A stretch of 64,000 nucleotides of DNA. It comes from Isoetes engelmannii (Eukaryota > Streptophyta > Lycopodiopsida > Isoetales > Isoetaceae). Location of the stretch: NCBI GenBank assembly GCA_011763485.2, contig JAANSK020000021.1, forward strand, positions 62,001 to 126,000. The letters are read 5' to 3'. This document shows positions 25,137 to 34,215 of this stretch, one piece after another. The translations under genes and the position numbers were made by a program. The notes beneath the pieces are model-generated. The model made no database searches and was not told the DNA's origin. It saw only the letters and a list, made by a program, of their open reading frames with translations. Position 1 is the first letter of the stretch, and each line of letters begins with the position of its first letter.

Positions 25137-27686
25137 ATGACTTCGCCATCCCAAGTTGCATTCAGCGCAGCTCAGAAGGCCATCGTCGCCCATGTCGAGG
25201 GGCCCGGCATCGTGTTGGCCGGTGCCGGCTCCGGCAAGACCGCTGTCATCGTCGGCCGCGCTGCTGAGATGGTGGCCAGCGGGATCCCGTCGAGAAACAT
25301 CTTGCTGCTCACCTTCTCGCGGAAAGCGGCCGGCGAAATGCAGGTGCGCGCAGAGAAGCTGTTCAAAGGACGCGTGAAGGATAGTGAAGCCCCGGCGCCA
25401 GAAGCTGAAACCGCCGCCGCACTCGCTCCGGTGCCTGATGATCTCGCCGCCTACTACACCGATCAGGTACCGGGACCGGATGACGAGCGGGACTACGGTG
25501 TCGACGGAGAGGACGATCTGCCGGACATGGACAGCGCGCCGCCGACCGCGCCGGAGGACGATGGGCAGCCCGGCCCCGATCCCGCAGGTCTCGATGCCAT
25601 CGAATCGGTGAAGCAATCGGCGATCGATAGCCTGTATGTCGATACCTTTCATGCGTGGGGCTTCCGCTTGATCCGATCGAACCCCTTCCTGTTCGATCGC
25701 AAACGAGGTGTGACATGCCTTGATGAAGGCGACCGCGAGAAAGTGTTCAAGCGGCTGGCCAGCACTGTCGACCTCGACTGGTCGAGCCGTGTTGACCGAC
25801 CCCAGATAAAGGCGTTCATCTCGTTCTATTCGCTGCTCAAGAACGAGGGCTACTACGCCAACCCGGCGGACGAACTGATGATGATCCGCATCGCCGATCT
25901 GATGGAGCGCAATGCCAAGTGGCAGGCGATCCGCAGCGAGTCCCTTTTGAAACTGGCGGTGGCCTATGAGCGGGAAACGGCCGATCGCAATCTGGTCGAT
26001 TTCGATGATCTTTGCCTGATGCCGTCGATTGCGCTGCAGAAGAACCCCGAACTGGCCGAACGCCTTGCCAGGCGCTTCCAGTACATCACGGTCGACGAAT
26101 CCCAGGACACGAATCGCGTCCAGTACGAGATCGTCAAGCAGATCGCACGGCGACACCCCTCTGGGGGCAACCTGATGATGATCGGTGACGACGACCAGGG
26201 GCTGTTCAGTTGGCGCGGCGCGCGGATCCAGAACTTGCAGCAGTTCGTCAGCGATTTCAGGCCCATCCAGTTCCGCCTCGAGCAGAACTACCGATCGACG
26301 CCCGAGATCGTCGGGACCGCCGGTCGGCTGATTGCCCACAATGAAGGTCGTCTGCCCAAGACGCCGTTCAGCTCGAACGACGGCGGCAAGAAAGTCGCCC
26401 TCGGAACGTATGCCACCGGCACCGAACAGGCCACCGAGATTGCCAAGGCTGTCGTCGCCCGTTTGCGAGAGGGAGTGCCGCTCACCGAGATCGCGGTGCT
26501 GTACCGGACGAACCGGCTGTCGCGAATGATCGAGCCCGCCCTTCGCGCCCGGGGTGTACCGACGGTCGTCGTCGGTGGTGCCAGTCTCTACGACAGCCTG
26601 GAAATCAAAGCTGCGCTCGGCGGTGCCAGGCTGTTGGCCAACCCACGTGACTTGCAGGCGCTCGCAGCAGTCAGCGAGTACATCAAGGGTCTGGGCGCGG
26701 CCGGCATCGAGAAGGTCGGGTCAGTGATCCGGGAGATGGGACCGCGGGCGACCGTCTGGGACGCCGGCCGTGTTCTGACACCCGTGGTCCGCGGTGCGTT
26801 GTTCGACCTGCAACGTCGCCTCGATGTCCTCGCCAAGATGGGTCCGGAGTTGGTCGGCGCCTGGGTGGCGGCGAAAGATGGCTTGAATCTCGAGGCGCAC
26901 TACGCCGAGTTGATTCACGCCAAGCCGGAGCAGGTCGACGAACTGGAATCCGAGCGCGATCGTCGTCTTGGCAATCTCGCCTCGCTGGATGACGCGACCG
27001 CAGCGCTCGGCGGTCTGGATCTGCCGGCCGGAGCTGGGTTTGATCAGGAGGACACTGGGGCGGACCAAGCCCCGGCTGCAGAATCGGTGTGGGAAATGCT
27101 CATCGAGGCGCATCTGACAGGTGCGGCAACAGAGCAAACCGGTGGCCGGCAGGGTCAGAAGCGTGAAGCAGTGACGCTGAGCACGATCCATAGAGCGAAG
27201 GGCCTCGAGTGGGACGTCGTCTATGTCGCCGGATTCTCCGAAGGAATCATGCCTCTGGTGAAGGAGGTGGCCGACATCGATGACGAGATGTCTTCCGGCG
27301 GCATCGAGGAGGAACGTCGGCTCGGCTACGTCGCACTGACCCGGGCCCGCAAGATCTGCGCGCTGTTCCATTCGAGCGGCTACGGCCACTTCGGCCCGCA
27401 ACAGACAGCACTCAGCCGGTTCGTGAAGGAGATGCAGACGCCTCTTCAGTCAGCAAGCAGCTCTGCCCAGCCTTCGGGAACGGGTGTTTCAGCCGTCGTG
27501 CGTGAGGCGATCCGACCTACGTCGCGTCCGCATCTGTCCGCCCCAGCCATGAGTTCAGCTACTGCGCAGGGCGTTCAACCCGTCGGCGGAATGGCTCGCG
27601 CAAGAGCACCAGGGTCTCTCCGCATCGGTCGGGTGGATCTGACCGATGACAGTGATGAGGAGCGGCACGGGCATCGGTTTGGTTGA
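25137..27686 (+). CDS. UvrD/Rep-family superfamily 1A DNA helicase
   Basis: 849 residues. Motif I AGAGSGKTA at about 28-36, motif Ia LLTFSRKAAGEM, motif II ITVDESQDTNRVQ at about 317, motif III GDDDQGLFSWRGA, motif IV EQNYRSTPEI, motif V TIHRAKGLEWD near 682, motif VI YVALTRARK near 731. All seven motifs are intact. An acidic, Pro-rich insert (about 85-165) between motif Ia and the rest is unusual and contains no known motif. Likely works in plasmid replication or conjugative strand processing. It follows the DsbC-like gene by 27 bp. Confidence 0.85.
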   Translation: MTSPSQVAFSAAQKAIVAHVEGPGIVLAGAGSGKTAVIVGRAAEMVASGIPSRNILLLTFSRKAAGEMQVRAEKLFKGRVKDSEAPAPEAETAAALAPVPDDLAAYYTDQVPGPDDERDYGVDGEDDLPDMDSAPPTAPEDDGQPGPDPAGLDAIESVKQSAIDSLYVDTFHAWGFRLIRSNPFLFDRKRGVTCLDEGDREKVFKRLASTVDLDWSSRVDRPQIKAFISFYSLLKNEGYYANPADELMMIRIADLMERNAKWQAIRSESLLKLAVAYERETADRNLVDFDDLCLMPSIALQKNPELAERLARRFQYITVDESQDTNRVQYEIVKQIARRHPSGGNLMMIGDDDQGLFSWRGARIQNLQQFVSDFRPIQFRLEQNYRSTPEIVGTAGRLIAHNEGRLPKTPFSSNDGGKKVALGTYATGTEQATEIAKAVVARLREGVPLTEIAVLYRTNRLSRMIEPALRARGVPTVVVGGASLYDSLEIKAALGGARLLANPRDLQALAAVSEYIKGLGAAGIEKVGSVIREMGPRATVWDAGRVLTPVVRGALFDLQRRLDVLAKMGPELVGAWVAAKDGLNLEAHYAELIHAKPEQVDELESERDRRLGNLASLDDATAALGGLDLPAGAGFDQEDTGADQAPAAESVWEMLIEAHLTGAATEQTGGRQGQKREAVTLSTIHRAKGLEWDVVYVAGFSEGIMPLVKEVADIDDEMSSGGIEEERRLGYVALTRARKICALFHSSGYGHFGPQQTALSRFVKEMQTPLQSASSSAQPSGTGVSAVVREAIRPTSRPHLSAPAMSSATAQGVQPVGGMARARAPGSLRIGRVDLTDDSDEERHGHRFG

Positions 27687-27734
27687 ACAGCCGTTTGGCC
27701 CTGTGACCAGCTGTTCAACTGACCCCCGCTTTTT
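27682..27734 (+). terminator. Hairpin with T-run between the helicase and traU-like genes
   Basis: GTTGAACAGC (27682-27691) pairs perfectly with GCTGTTCAAC (27710-27719). The 18-nt loop can pair further, and a run of six T follows at 27729-27734. The T-run is 9 nt past the stem, so it may act as a partial terminator or processing hairpin. It overlaps the helicase stop codon. Confidence 0.4.
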
Positions 27735-27769
27735 TGACGCACCGATCAACCAATGCGTGGTGAATCCTC

Positions 27770-30700
27770 ATGATGAAGGCAAACGGATTGCTGGCTTTCT
27801 TCGACGAAGTGCTTCGCAGCATGGGTCGGAGCCTTGGTCAGGAGATCGACTCCTACTGTGACCTCGAAACCGCTCACGATGAGCACACCCTGGTGGCCGA
27901 GGACGGGGGACTGTGTACGTTCATCGAGATCATCGGGACCAAGCGGATCGTCGGCGCCATCGAGCTCGAGTATGTGATGGAGGAACTGTCTCGACGGTTT
28001 TCCCAGTCGTTCAGGACGCCAGGCCGAATGCTCCAAGTGACCTTCGTGCGCGACAAAGGGTCCGATCAGACGATGGAAGACATCGCGACTCAGGTGAGCC
28101 GGCTGCGCGAAGGTTCGCGCGCGAGTGGGATCAACATCGACGACCTGATCGACGAACGCTATCAAGTGCTGCGCAAATACTGCTGGTACGAACGGGTGGT
28201 GATTGTCGTCTGGACGTTTCCGGCGACACTGCCATCGGGCCTGATGAAGGCGGCGTCGAAGGAGCATGGGAACAACATCCGGGGCTCGATCGCCTCGGTG
28301 AACGCGCAGCGCTGGTTGCGCGCGATGCAGGAAGTCGTCGAGCTGCACACCAGTTTCGTGTCCGATGTGCACGACGCACTGAAGTCTGATCGCCAGGTCG
28401 GGTACCAGGTGGAGAAGCTCACCGCGGCCAAGGCTTGCAAGCTCATCCGGTCGATGAACGACGCTGAATTCACGTCGGTAGATTGGTCGCCGATCCTGCC
28501 TCAGGACGCGCCGGTGCTGAGGATGCCCGAGCGGTATGGAAAGGACGACTTCGCCGAGTTGATGTGGCCGCGCCTCGGAGAACAGCTGCTTCCGCGTGGT
28601 GCAGCACCCCACTCCCCGAACTCCTGTCGCGTTGGTGATCGCCTGTATGCGCCGATCTCGATCAAGGTGCCGCCCAGCAAGCCACAGCCGTTCAACAGGC
28701 TGCTGACCACACTGCGAGAGTCGGACATTCCATGGCGTCTACAAATCTGGATCAGCGGGGGCGGGTTGGAGGGCCTCGGCATGAAGCAAACCTTCGCGAC
28801 GATGCTCGAGCGATTCAACCGCCAAAACAAGCTCATCGTGGGGGCAATCAAGGATCTGAAGACTTACGAGGATCACGGTGGTGCGGTGGTCGGATTACGG
28901 GTCGACGCCTGCACCTGGGCGCCGGCGGATGAGGAGCGGACCCTGCGGTCTCGGGCGGCGATCCTTGCGCGGGCCATGCAGGCCTGGGGGAGTTCGCAGA
29001 CAGACGATCTGACCGGCAACCCTTTGCAGGGCTTTGCGTCGTCAGTCCCAGGTCTCACCACGTCATCGGTGTCACCGATGGCGGCGGCGAAGTTTGACGA
29101 AGTGATCAGCATGCTGCCGCTGACACGCCCTTCGAGCCCGTGGAGAAACGGACATTGTCTGTTCAGGACGCCGGACGGAAAGCTTTTCCCGTATTCATCT
29201 TTCAGCAAGCTGCAGACTGCATGGATCACCCTGATCTTCGCGCCGATGGGCTACGGCAAATCGGTGTTTGCCAACACGTTGAACCTCGGGTTGATGGAGG
29301 AACCGGACAATGAAGGCCTGCCCTTCATCCGAATGATCGACATCGGCTCCTCGTCTCATGGCGTGGTGAGCCTGGCGCAAAGCGGACTTCCCAAGGAGAA
29401 GCGGCACCTCGCGACTTTCAAGCGTCTGACGATGTCGCGGAGTTCGAACATGAACATGTTCGACACGCTGCTCGGCTGCCGGTATCCCACCAGTTCGAAG
29501 AAGGCATTTTTGACCAGCTATCTGTCTGTGCTCTGCACGCCACTCGGACAGGACCAGCCGTACGATGGTGTCACCGGTGTGCTGTCGCTGATGGTCGACG
29601 AAATCTACAAGCGTCTCTCCGACGGCGGCGCGCCTCACGGCTACCGTCGCACTGAGGAACCGCTGGTGGATGTGGTCGTCGATCGCCACGGAGTCCATGT
29701 CGACAGGAGCACCAGCTGGTACGAGATCGTCGATGCCCTGTTCGACCTCGGTTACACCCGCGAAGCCCTCCTCGCTCAGCGACGCGCCGTACCGACCCTC
29801 GACGAAATCGCGGCGATCGCGAAAGAGCCGGTGATCACCGAGCTGTACACGGGGAAAACGCCAACTCAAGAGACGATCCCCGACTACGTCTGGCGGGCCC
29901 TGCTGGAAGCGATCAGCCTTTACCCGCTGCTGAGCGGTCACACCGAATTCGACGTCGGCGAAACGCGCATCCTCTCGCTCGACCTGATGGATGTGGCGCC
30001 GAAAGGCGGACCGCAGGCCGACCGGCAAACGGCGCTGATGTACGCGTTGACGATGGAAGTGCTGACCTCTGAGTTCTTCCTGAACGAAGAGGTGCTCCGA
30101 GAGATCCCGGGCAAGTACCGCGGCTATCACTCGAAGCGGATGGAACTGCTGGCGCGCGTCCCGAAGCGGCTGTTCGCCGACGAGTTCCATCGTGCGTCGA
30201 AATCCGCCGCCATCAATCTGGCGATCGAACAGTTCATCGTCGAGGGCCGCAAGTTCCGCATCGAAGTCGTACTTGCTTCCCAGGTGTTCACCGACTTCAC
30301 GCCGAAGATGATCGACCAAGCCTCGACCGTCATCGTTCTGGGCGTCGGCACCAGCGGGTCGAAGGATATTGCCGAAAGATTCGGCTTCGAAGAGTCTGAA
30401 CGGGTGGTCCTTGAGCAGCGATTGCGCGGCCCGACCCCGGAGGGGGCCAATTTCCTTGCGCGGTTCAAAACCAGAGACGGCGATTACACCCACTTGCTGA
30501 CCAACACGCTGGGGCCAATCGAGATCTGGGCGTTCAGCACCACTGCTACCGACCGGTTTCTTCGAGACCAGCTGTACAAGATGTATCCGGCCGACGTCGT
30601 GAGGAAAGCGCTTTCCCAGAAGTATCCCTCGGGATCAGCTGAGGGCGACATCGAGCGTCGACGGGCTCACTTCAAGGCGACCAAGGCTGGCTTCGCAGAA

Positions 30701-30799
30701 TTGCCGGCCGAAGAGGCGAATGCGACGCTACTGGCCGAGATCATGAACGACATGAAGGCCCAGATCGGTCAACTCCTTTCGGAGACGGCAATCGGATGA
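27770..30799 (+). CDS. traU: TraU/DotO (IcmB), VirB4-like transfer ATPase
   Basis: 1009 residues, the size of IncI TraU and IcmB/DotO. Walker A APMGYGKSVFAN at about 488-499, Walker B RLFADEFHRA near 800. Other conserved parts include VILASQVFTDF near 840 and NFLARFKTRDGDYTHLLTNTLGP near 900-922. The N-terminal half is the usual VirB4-type domain (TFIEIIGTKRIVG near 44). This cytoplasmic hexameric ATPase energises assembly of the Dot/Icm-type channel. It starts with ATGATG after an untranslated gap holding a hairpin. Its stop overlaps the next start by 4 bp. Confidence 0.85.
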   Translation: MMKANGLLAFFDEVLRSMGRSLGQEIDSYCDLETAHDEHTLVAEDGGLCTFIEIIGTKRIVGAIELEYVMEELSRRFSQSFRTPGRMLQVTFVRDKGSDQTMEDIATQVSRLREGSRASGINIDDLIDERYQVLRKYCWYERVVIVVWTFPATLPSGLMKAASKEHGNNIRGSIASVNAQRWLRAMQEVVELHTSFVSDVHDALKSDRQVGYQVEKLTAAKACKLIRSMNDAEFTSVDWSPILPQDAPVLRMPERYGKDDFAELMWPRLGEQLLPRGAAPHSPNSCRVGDRLYAPISIKVPPSKPQPFNRLLTTLRESDIPWRLQIWISGGGLEGLGMKQTFATMLERFNRQNKLIVGAIKDLKTYEDHGGAVVGLRVDACTWAPADEERTLRSRAAILARAMQAWGSSQTDDLTGNPLQGFASSVPGLTTSSVSPMAAAKFDEVISMLPLTRPSSPWRNGHCLFRTPDGKLFPYSSFSKLQTAWITLIFAPMGYGKSVFANTLNLGLMEEPDNEGLPFIRMIDIGSSSHGVVSLAQSGLPKEKRHLATFKRLTMSRSSNMNMFDTLLGCRYPTSSKKAFLTSYLSVLCTPLGQDQPYDGVTGVLSLMVDEIYKRLSDGGAPHGYRRTEEPLVDVVVDRHGVHVDRSTSWYEIVDALFDLGYTREALLAQRRAVPTLDEIAAIAKEPVITELYTGKTPTQETIPDYVWRALLEAISLYPLLSGHTEFDVGETRILSLDLMDVAPKGGPQADRQTALMYALTMEVLTSEFFLNEEVLREIPGKYRGYHSKRMELLARVPKRLFADEFHRASKSAAINLAIEQFIVEGRKFRIEVVLASQVFTDFTPKMIDQASTVIVLGVGTSGSKDIAERFGFEESERVVLEQRLRGPTPEGANFLARFKTRDGDYTHLLTNTLGPIEIWAFSTTATDRFLRDQLYKMYPADVVRKALSQKYPSGSAEGDIERRRAHFKATKAGFAELPAEEANATLLAEIMNDMKAQIGQLLSETAIG

Positions 30800-31509
30800 A
30801 TACGAATGGCGTGAAGGCTCGTCCAGGCGGCCGCGCGTATTGGTTTCTGTCAGGTCTGATGTGGGGTGTACCGGTTGGTATCGGTAGCGCACTGGTTGGC
30901 CAGGCTTTCAGTTGGAACGTCTCCGCCACGGAGCAGTACGCACAGACCCGGATGATCGCCGATGGGCTTTCGAAGACAAGCCTGCTGCTCAGAGTGCTGG
31001 CCGGCGGCGAAAAATCTGTGGCCGTCGAACGCGATGGTGCAACAGTTACCATCGCATCGCTTGAGGGTGGGCAGAAGCTCGAGCTCAGCAGGACCGAGCA
31101 GGTCCTGCTCGCCTGGAGCGTACGGTCGAAGGCCCCGCTGATTCGCAATCGGCAGCACCTGATCGACGCGCTCTCGGAAGATCACCACTACGGCACGGAG
31201 GCGCTGAGCCCTCTGAGCGTCCAACAGTTCCTTGCCTACGCAGCTGTTGACAACGGAACGGGAAATGATCGCTGGATCGACGACCCGACGATCATGAGTG
31301 TCTTGACTCAGGAAATGGCCAGGCGATTTAACGCCCAGCTCAACCGCGAAGCGAAGCTCACCCTGTGGCCTCGGGTGGCGCGCTGCATCGTGACCGTTGA
31401 CCCTGTCTGCTGGAACAAGCAGTTGAGGATGGGCGGGCAAACAAAAGGAGCCACTGAGGCTCCTGAAGTTTTCCAGCCTGTTGAGCGTCCTCAGACGGCC
31501 GGCAACTGA
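30796..31509 (+). CDS. Hypothetical membrane-anchored protein after traU
   Basis: 237 residues with one N-terminal hydrophobic segment (about 15-35, AYWFLSGLMWGVPVGIGSALVG). The rest is soluble and probably periplasmic. In R64 the gene after traU is traV, a membrane protein of similar size; that positional match is the only link. Overlaps traU by 4 bp. Its 3' end overlaps the convergent gene by 19 bp and contains that gene's terminator. Confidence 0.5.
   Translation: MNTNGVKARPGGRAYWFLSGLMWGVPVGIGSALVGQAFSWNVSATEQYAQTRMIADGLSKTSLLLRVLAGGEKSVAVERDGATVTIASLEGGQKLELSRTEQVLLAWSVRSKAPLIRNRQHLIDALSEDHHYGTEALSPLSVQQFLAYAAVDNGTGNDRWIDDPTIMSVLTQEMARRFNAQLNREAKLTLWPRVARCIVTVDPVCWNKQLRMGGQTKGATEAPEVFQPVERPQTAGN
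31441..31464 (-). terminator. Rho-independent terminator for the leftward gene 31491-32258
   Basis: Read leftward, AGGAGCC and GGCTCCT (31464-31446) form a 7-bp stem with a 5-nt loop, followed by TTTTGTTT. It lies inside the 3' coding end of the opposing gene. Confidence 0.6.
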
Positions 31510-32258
31510 TTCCACGCCGGCGGAGTGGCCTCGGGGATCGACACTGTGGACCGGCGCTGCTGGCGCTTTGGTTTGACGATCGCCGCGATCGAGCGAAGAG
31601 CCCTGAAATCGCCTGCGATGGCATAGCGGTCTACGAGGTTAAGCGCCCGTTCCACGCTCAAGGAAATGTCGGGCCCCGGGATCGGAATGAGGTCGTCCCC
31701 GACCTGGAGCAGCACGCCACCGTTGAAGTCAAAGGCCATGATGTGCGCCGAACGGTCCGCGCTCAGTGCTCGGATCGACGCGTTCTGATCGGCGTCCGGA
31801 GGAACCGGAAGTGCCGCCAGTTGCTTGCTGATTTGGCTGATGGACATGCCAGACAACGCCAGGCCATCCATGAGCTTGGTGACGTGATCGCCCGTCCAAA
31901 CGTCCGCCAGCGCGCCAGCCAAAGGGCCGTCCTGATAGAAAAGCGGGACTGAAATTCCTTCACCCGGCTTGGGGTTGATTGGCCTGTCGACCGTCCAGAC
32001 CTTTCGTGGCGCGATAAAGAACACCGTCGCCTTCAAGCCCGGCGCAGGGGCGTTGGCCTGCCAGATCGACGAGCGCGAAAGAGGGTCGGACCAGGCGCGG
32101 GTCGCGCCGGCAGTTGCAACCAGTTCTTCAGCACGGCGGACGAAATGGCTCTTCACCCCGGGGGTGGGCTGGTCGTATCCGCTGATAATCGGGATCAGCT
32201 TGTGTGGCGCGCCATTGAATTCATGCGCCGGATCAACACGGTGAAATCGATTGCTCAT
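31491..32258 (-). CDS. Hypothetical protein, 255 aa
   Basis: Unrecognised soluble protein. Contains a Trp/Pro-rich mid-part and a segment DGLALSGMSISQISKQLAALPVP (about 130-152) that looks like a helix-turn-helix. SD GAGG lies 9 nt before the ATG at 32258. It has its own terminator, so it is an independent leftward unit sitting between the traU operon and the recombinase. Confidence 0.5.
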   Translation of the reverse strand: MSNRFHRVDPAHEFNGAPHKLIPIISGYDQPTPGVKSHFVRRAEELVATAGATRAWSDPLSRSSIWQANAPAPGLKATVFFIAPRKVWTVDRPINPKPGEGISVPLFYQDGPLAGALADVWTGDHVTKLMDGLALSGMSISQISKQLAALPVPPDADQNASIRALSADRSAHIMAFDFNGGVLLQVGDDLIPIPGPDISLSVERALNLVDRYAIAGDFRALRSIAAIVKPKRQQRRSTVSIPEATPPAWNQLPAV

Positions 32259-32288
32259 GAGCCATTACCTCGTGTGTGCTGTGCTCGT

Positions 32289-33293
32289 CTAACCATTCGG
32301 GGCCACAGTGTTATCAAGGGATTGTGCCTTATCTGCATCACTTGTGCCAATAATCGAACGTGTGGACAATTTTTCCCGATAGGCCTTCGACGCCTTTCTG
32401 ACCCTTTCGATGTCCGGTCCGAAGGGCTCAACCAGGTGCAAACCGCGATCACCAAACCTACGCCTGCCGTAATGCATGGTGGCTGTTTGGTCCGACGCAT
32501 GCCCCATGAGGGCAGCGACTTCTTCTCGGGTTCGGCCAGCAGCCTTTGCGTTCGCAGCAAACAAATGCCTTGCGATATACAGAGTCGGACGCTTTTTGGG
32601 GTCCGGCCATTGATCGCGGATCGCTCTCCTGAGCGCTTCCTTCAGTTGAAGGTATAGGTGTAGCCACGATCCTAGTTCGACGACTTTCTGCTGAACGTGG
32701 TCGATTTGCCGACCAATGAGTTCAACGGTCGCCTGATTCATCTCGGTAAGAAGGATTGTTCTTGTTGTTCCATGAGAACGACCGTTCGACTGCTTTGCGT
32801 TCTGTACCAGCAGTGCAGGCTTCTCGCCAACGAAGACAAGTTCTGCGTGCTGCCACTCCGTTGGTCTCAGTCCAGTCAGCATTGACGCCTGCAAGAACAA
32901 CGTCAGGGTACCGGGGATGTCTGTCCGATCCCTTACGAGTGCCAAGATCTGTTGCCAGTCGCCGGGCTTGAGATGTTTGACCCTTCCCTGCCTGCTCGAC
33001 TTCCTGACCCCGCCTGAAACCACGGACACGCGATCTGCGATCTCCGGGTACCCCTGCTGGCGGATCGAGAAGACCAAGGCCGCCCGGTAGAGGCGCCAAC
33101 TGGCTTTCGACAGCGGTGAACGCGACGAACTGCCATCCAGATAGCGCCGAGGGAGCCATTCGACAAATGCACGGCCGTTGTGCGCCGTCCAATCGTGAAG
33201 GCCCTCAGAGGCGAACTCAGAAAACACACGCAGCGCCGTCAGCCGATACAAGGTTTCGGTGCTGATTTCGCGTGTTTTCTGCTGTTCTTTCAT
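32289..33293 (-). CDS. Tyrosine recombinase (plasmid integrase/resolvase type)
   Basis: 334 residues. Catalytic residues in order: Arg143 in TGLRPTEW, Arg242-His243 in YIARHLFAA, His265 in LMGHASDQT and nucleophile Tyr275 in MHYGRR. The box II His three residues before Arg242 is replaced by Tyr239, a variation that some family members tolerate. The N-terminal SAM-like domain is present. Likely function: resolving plasmid multimers or site-specific integration. An inverted repeat with 8-bp arms and a 10-bp centre (33344-33369) directly upstream is a candidate crossover site. Confidence 0.75.
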   Translation of the reverse strand: MKEQQKTREISTETLYRLTALRVFSEFASEGLHDWTAHNGRAFVEWLPRRYLDGSSSRSPLSKASWRLYRAALVFSIRQQGYPEIADRVSVVSGGVRKSSRQGRVKHLKPGDWQQILALVRDRTDIPGTLTLFLQASMLTGLRPTEWQHAELVFVGEKPALLVQNAKQSNGRSHGTTRTILLTEMNQATVELIGRQIDHVQQKVVELGSWLHLYLQLKEALRRAIRDQWPDPKKRPTLYIARHLFAANAKAAGRTREEVAALMGHASDQTATMHYGRRRFGDRGLHLVEPFGPDIERVRKASKAYREKLSTRSIIGTSDADKAQSLDNTVAPNG

Positions 33294-33343
33294 TCGACGG
33301 TCGTTCTGTTACTGCTGTAATTTTTTGAAGGCTTCTCCCTATG

Positions 33344-33396
33344 TTAGGGCGCACAAACTAACGCCCTAAAACCCCAAAAGAGTAACACCGCCCTAA
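33344..33396. repeat. Inverted/direct repeat cluster upstream of the recombinase
   Basis: TTAGGGCG (33344-33351), a 10-bp spacer CACAAACTAA, then CGCCCTAA (33362-33369), and a further CGCCCTAA at 33389-33396. The first two form a recombinase core-site-like dyad; the third is 27 bp on from the second. It could also be an operator for the recombinase gene. Confidence 0.5.
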
Positions 33397-33501
33397 CACC
33401 TCACATCCAGCGTATTGAAGGCAAGCAAGTAGCGTCAATCACCGTGTGTCGAGAGTGGGCTGGGATTTCGATTTTCAGCAAGGCCCGAAAATTCCTCGGA
33501 T

Positions 33502-33622
33502 TTGCCCCCGGGGGCAACGCAATTTGCCCCCGGGGGCAAATCTTGAAGTCAGGATCGTTTAAGGCGCCGCGACAACCTCGTGATTTGCCCCCGGGGGCAA
33601 CGCGATTTGCCCCCGGGGGCAA
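33502..33622. repeat. Two pairs of a perfect 16-bp GC palindrome
   Basis: TTGCCCCCGGGGGCAA occurs at 33502-33517, 33524-33539, 33585-33600 and 33607-33622. Centres within a pair are 22 bp apart and the two pairs are 83 bp apart. The array ends 18 bp before the -35 box of the traH-like operon, so it is probably a binding array for a regulator or a nucleoprotein complex. The rest of the 33294-33700 gap shows no gene. Confidence 0.85.
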
Positions 33623-33639
33623 ATGTCACTGCGTACGGG

Positions 33640-33669
33640 TTGCTCAGTGCGTTCTAGCGTGGGTACACT
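33640..33669 (+). promoter_or_regulatory. Promoter of the traH-I-J-K-parMR-pil operon
   Basis: TTGCTC (33640-33645), 18 bp, TACACT (33664-33669), then AGCGCG. Same -10 plus AGC design as other starts. It lies just downstream of the GC-palindrome array. Confidence 0.55.
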
Positions 33670-33700
33670 AGCGCGCATAGCATCAAGCACCGAGGCATCA

Positions 33701-34213
33701 ATGACTGACCCGGGACGTTCGGCAGTACGATTTTTGGCGGGGGCGATGCTTGCGTGCCTTACTGGGTGTGCTGGGCAGGCGAAAGATCCTGAGCCCATCG
33801 CCGAAGATCCGGTGATTACCGCGATCGGGAATGCTGCAACCCAGATCCAGCGCTCCTGGAACGAAATCGCCCAAGTGCGCAAGGGGGCAAGCGGGAATGA
33901 AAAGGCTGTCGACACATTCGAGGGTGGCGGACTGCCACCAGGGATGGAGAAAACCGTAAGGCTCAACCAATGGGCGGGGCCCATCGAGACCTTGGTTGCG
34001 ACGATGGCCAGCGAGGCGCAGTACAAGTTCGAGATCGTGGGTCAGCGGCCAGCAGGTGTGATCGTGGTCTACGTCGATACCGGCGGAGAACAACGGTCGG
34101 TTGGGTACGTCCTACGCGATGCCGGATCGCAGGCCGGCGAACGATGCGGCATCGTGATCAGGTCGCACACCAGAACAGTTGAGCTGGTCTACCCGACTCC
34201 GGCTCGAGGCTGA
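33701..34213 (+). CDS. traH: TraH/DotD-like outer-membrane lipoprotein
   Basis: 170 residues from ATG 33701 with GAGG upstream. Signal peptide ends in the lipobox LTGC with Cys23 as the lipidation site. The periplasmic part starts with PVITAIGNAATQIQRSWNEIAQV, the helical region typical of DotD/TraH, followed by a secretin N0-like beta domain. DotD joins DotC and DotH in the outer-membrane core. First gene of the operon, with TraI and TraJ homologues behind it exactly as in IncI plasmids. Confidence 0.75.
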   Translation: MTDPGRSAVRFLAGAMLACLTGCAGQAKDPEPIAEDPVITAIGNAATQIQRSWNEIAQVRKGASGNEKAVDTFEGGGLPPGMEKTVRLNQWAGPIETLVATMASEAQYKFEIVGQRPAGVIVVYVDTGGEQRSVGYVLRDAGSQAGERCGIVIRSHTRTVELVYPTPARG

Positions 34214-34215
34214 CA

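Noticed and set aside
24660-26339. 559-aa leftward frame opposite the dsbC-like and helicase genes
   Set aside because: Long but antisense to a helicase with all motifs intact. No recognisable domain of its own.
29195-30493. 432-aa leftward frame inside the traU-like gene
   Set aside because: Antisense shadow of the conserved VirB4-like ATPase.
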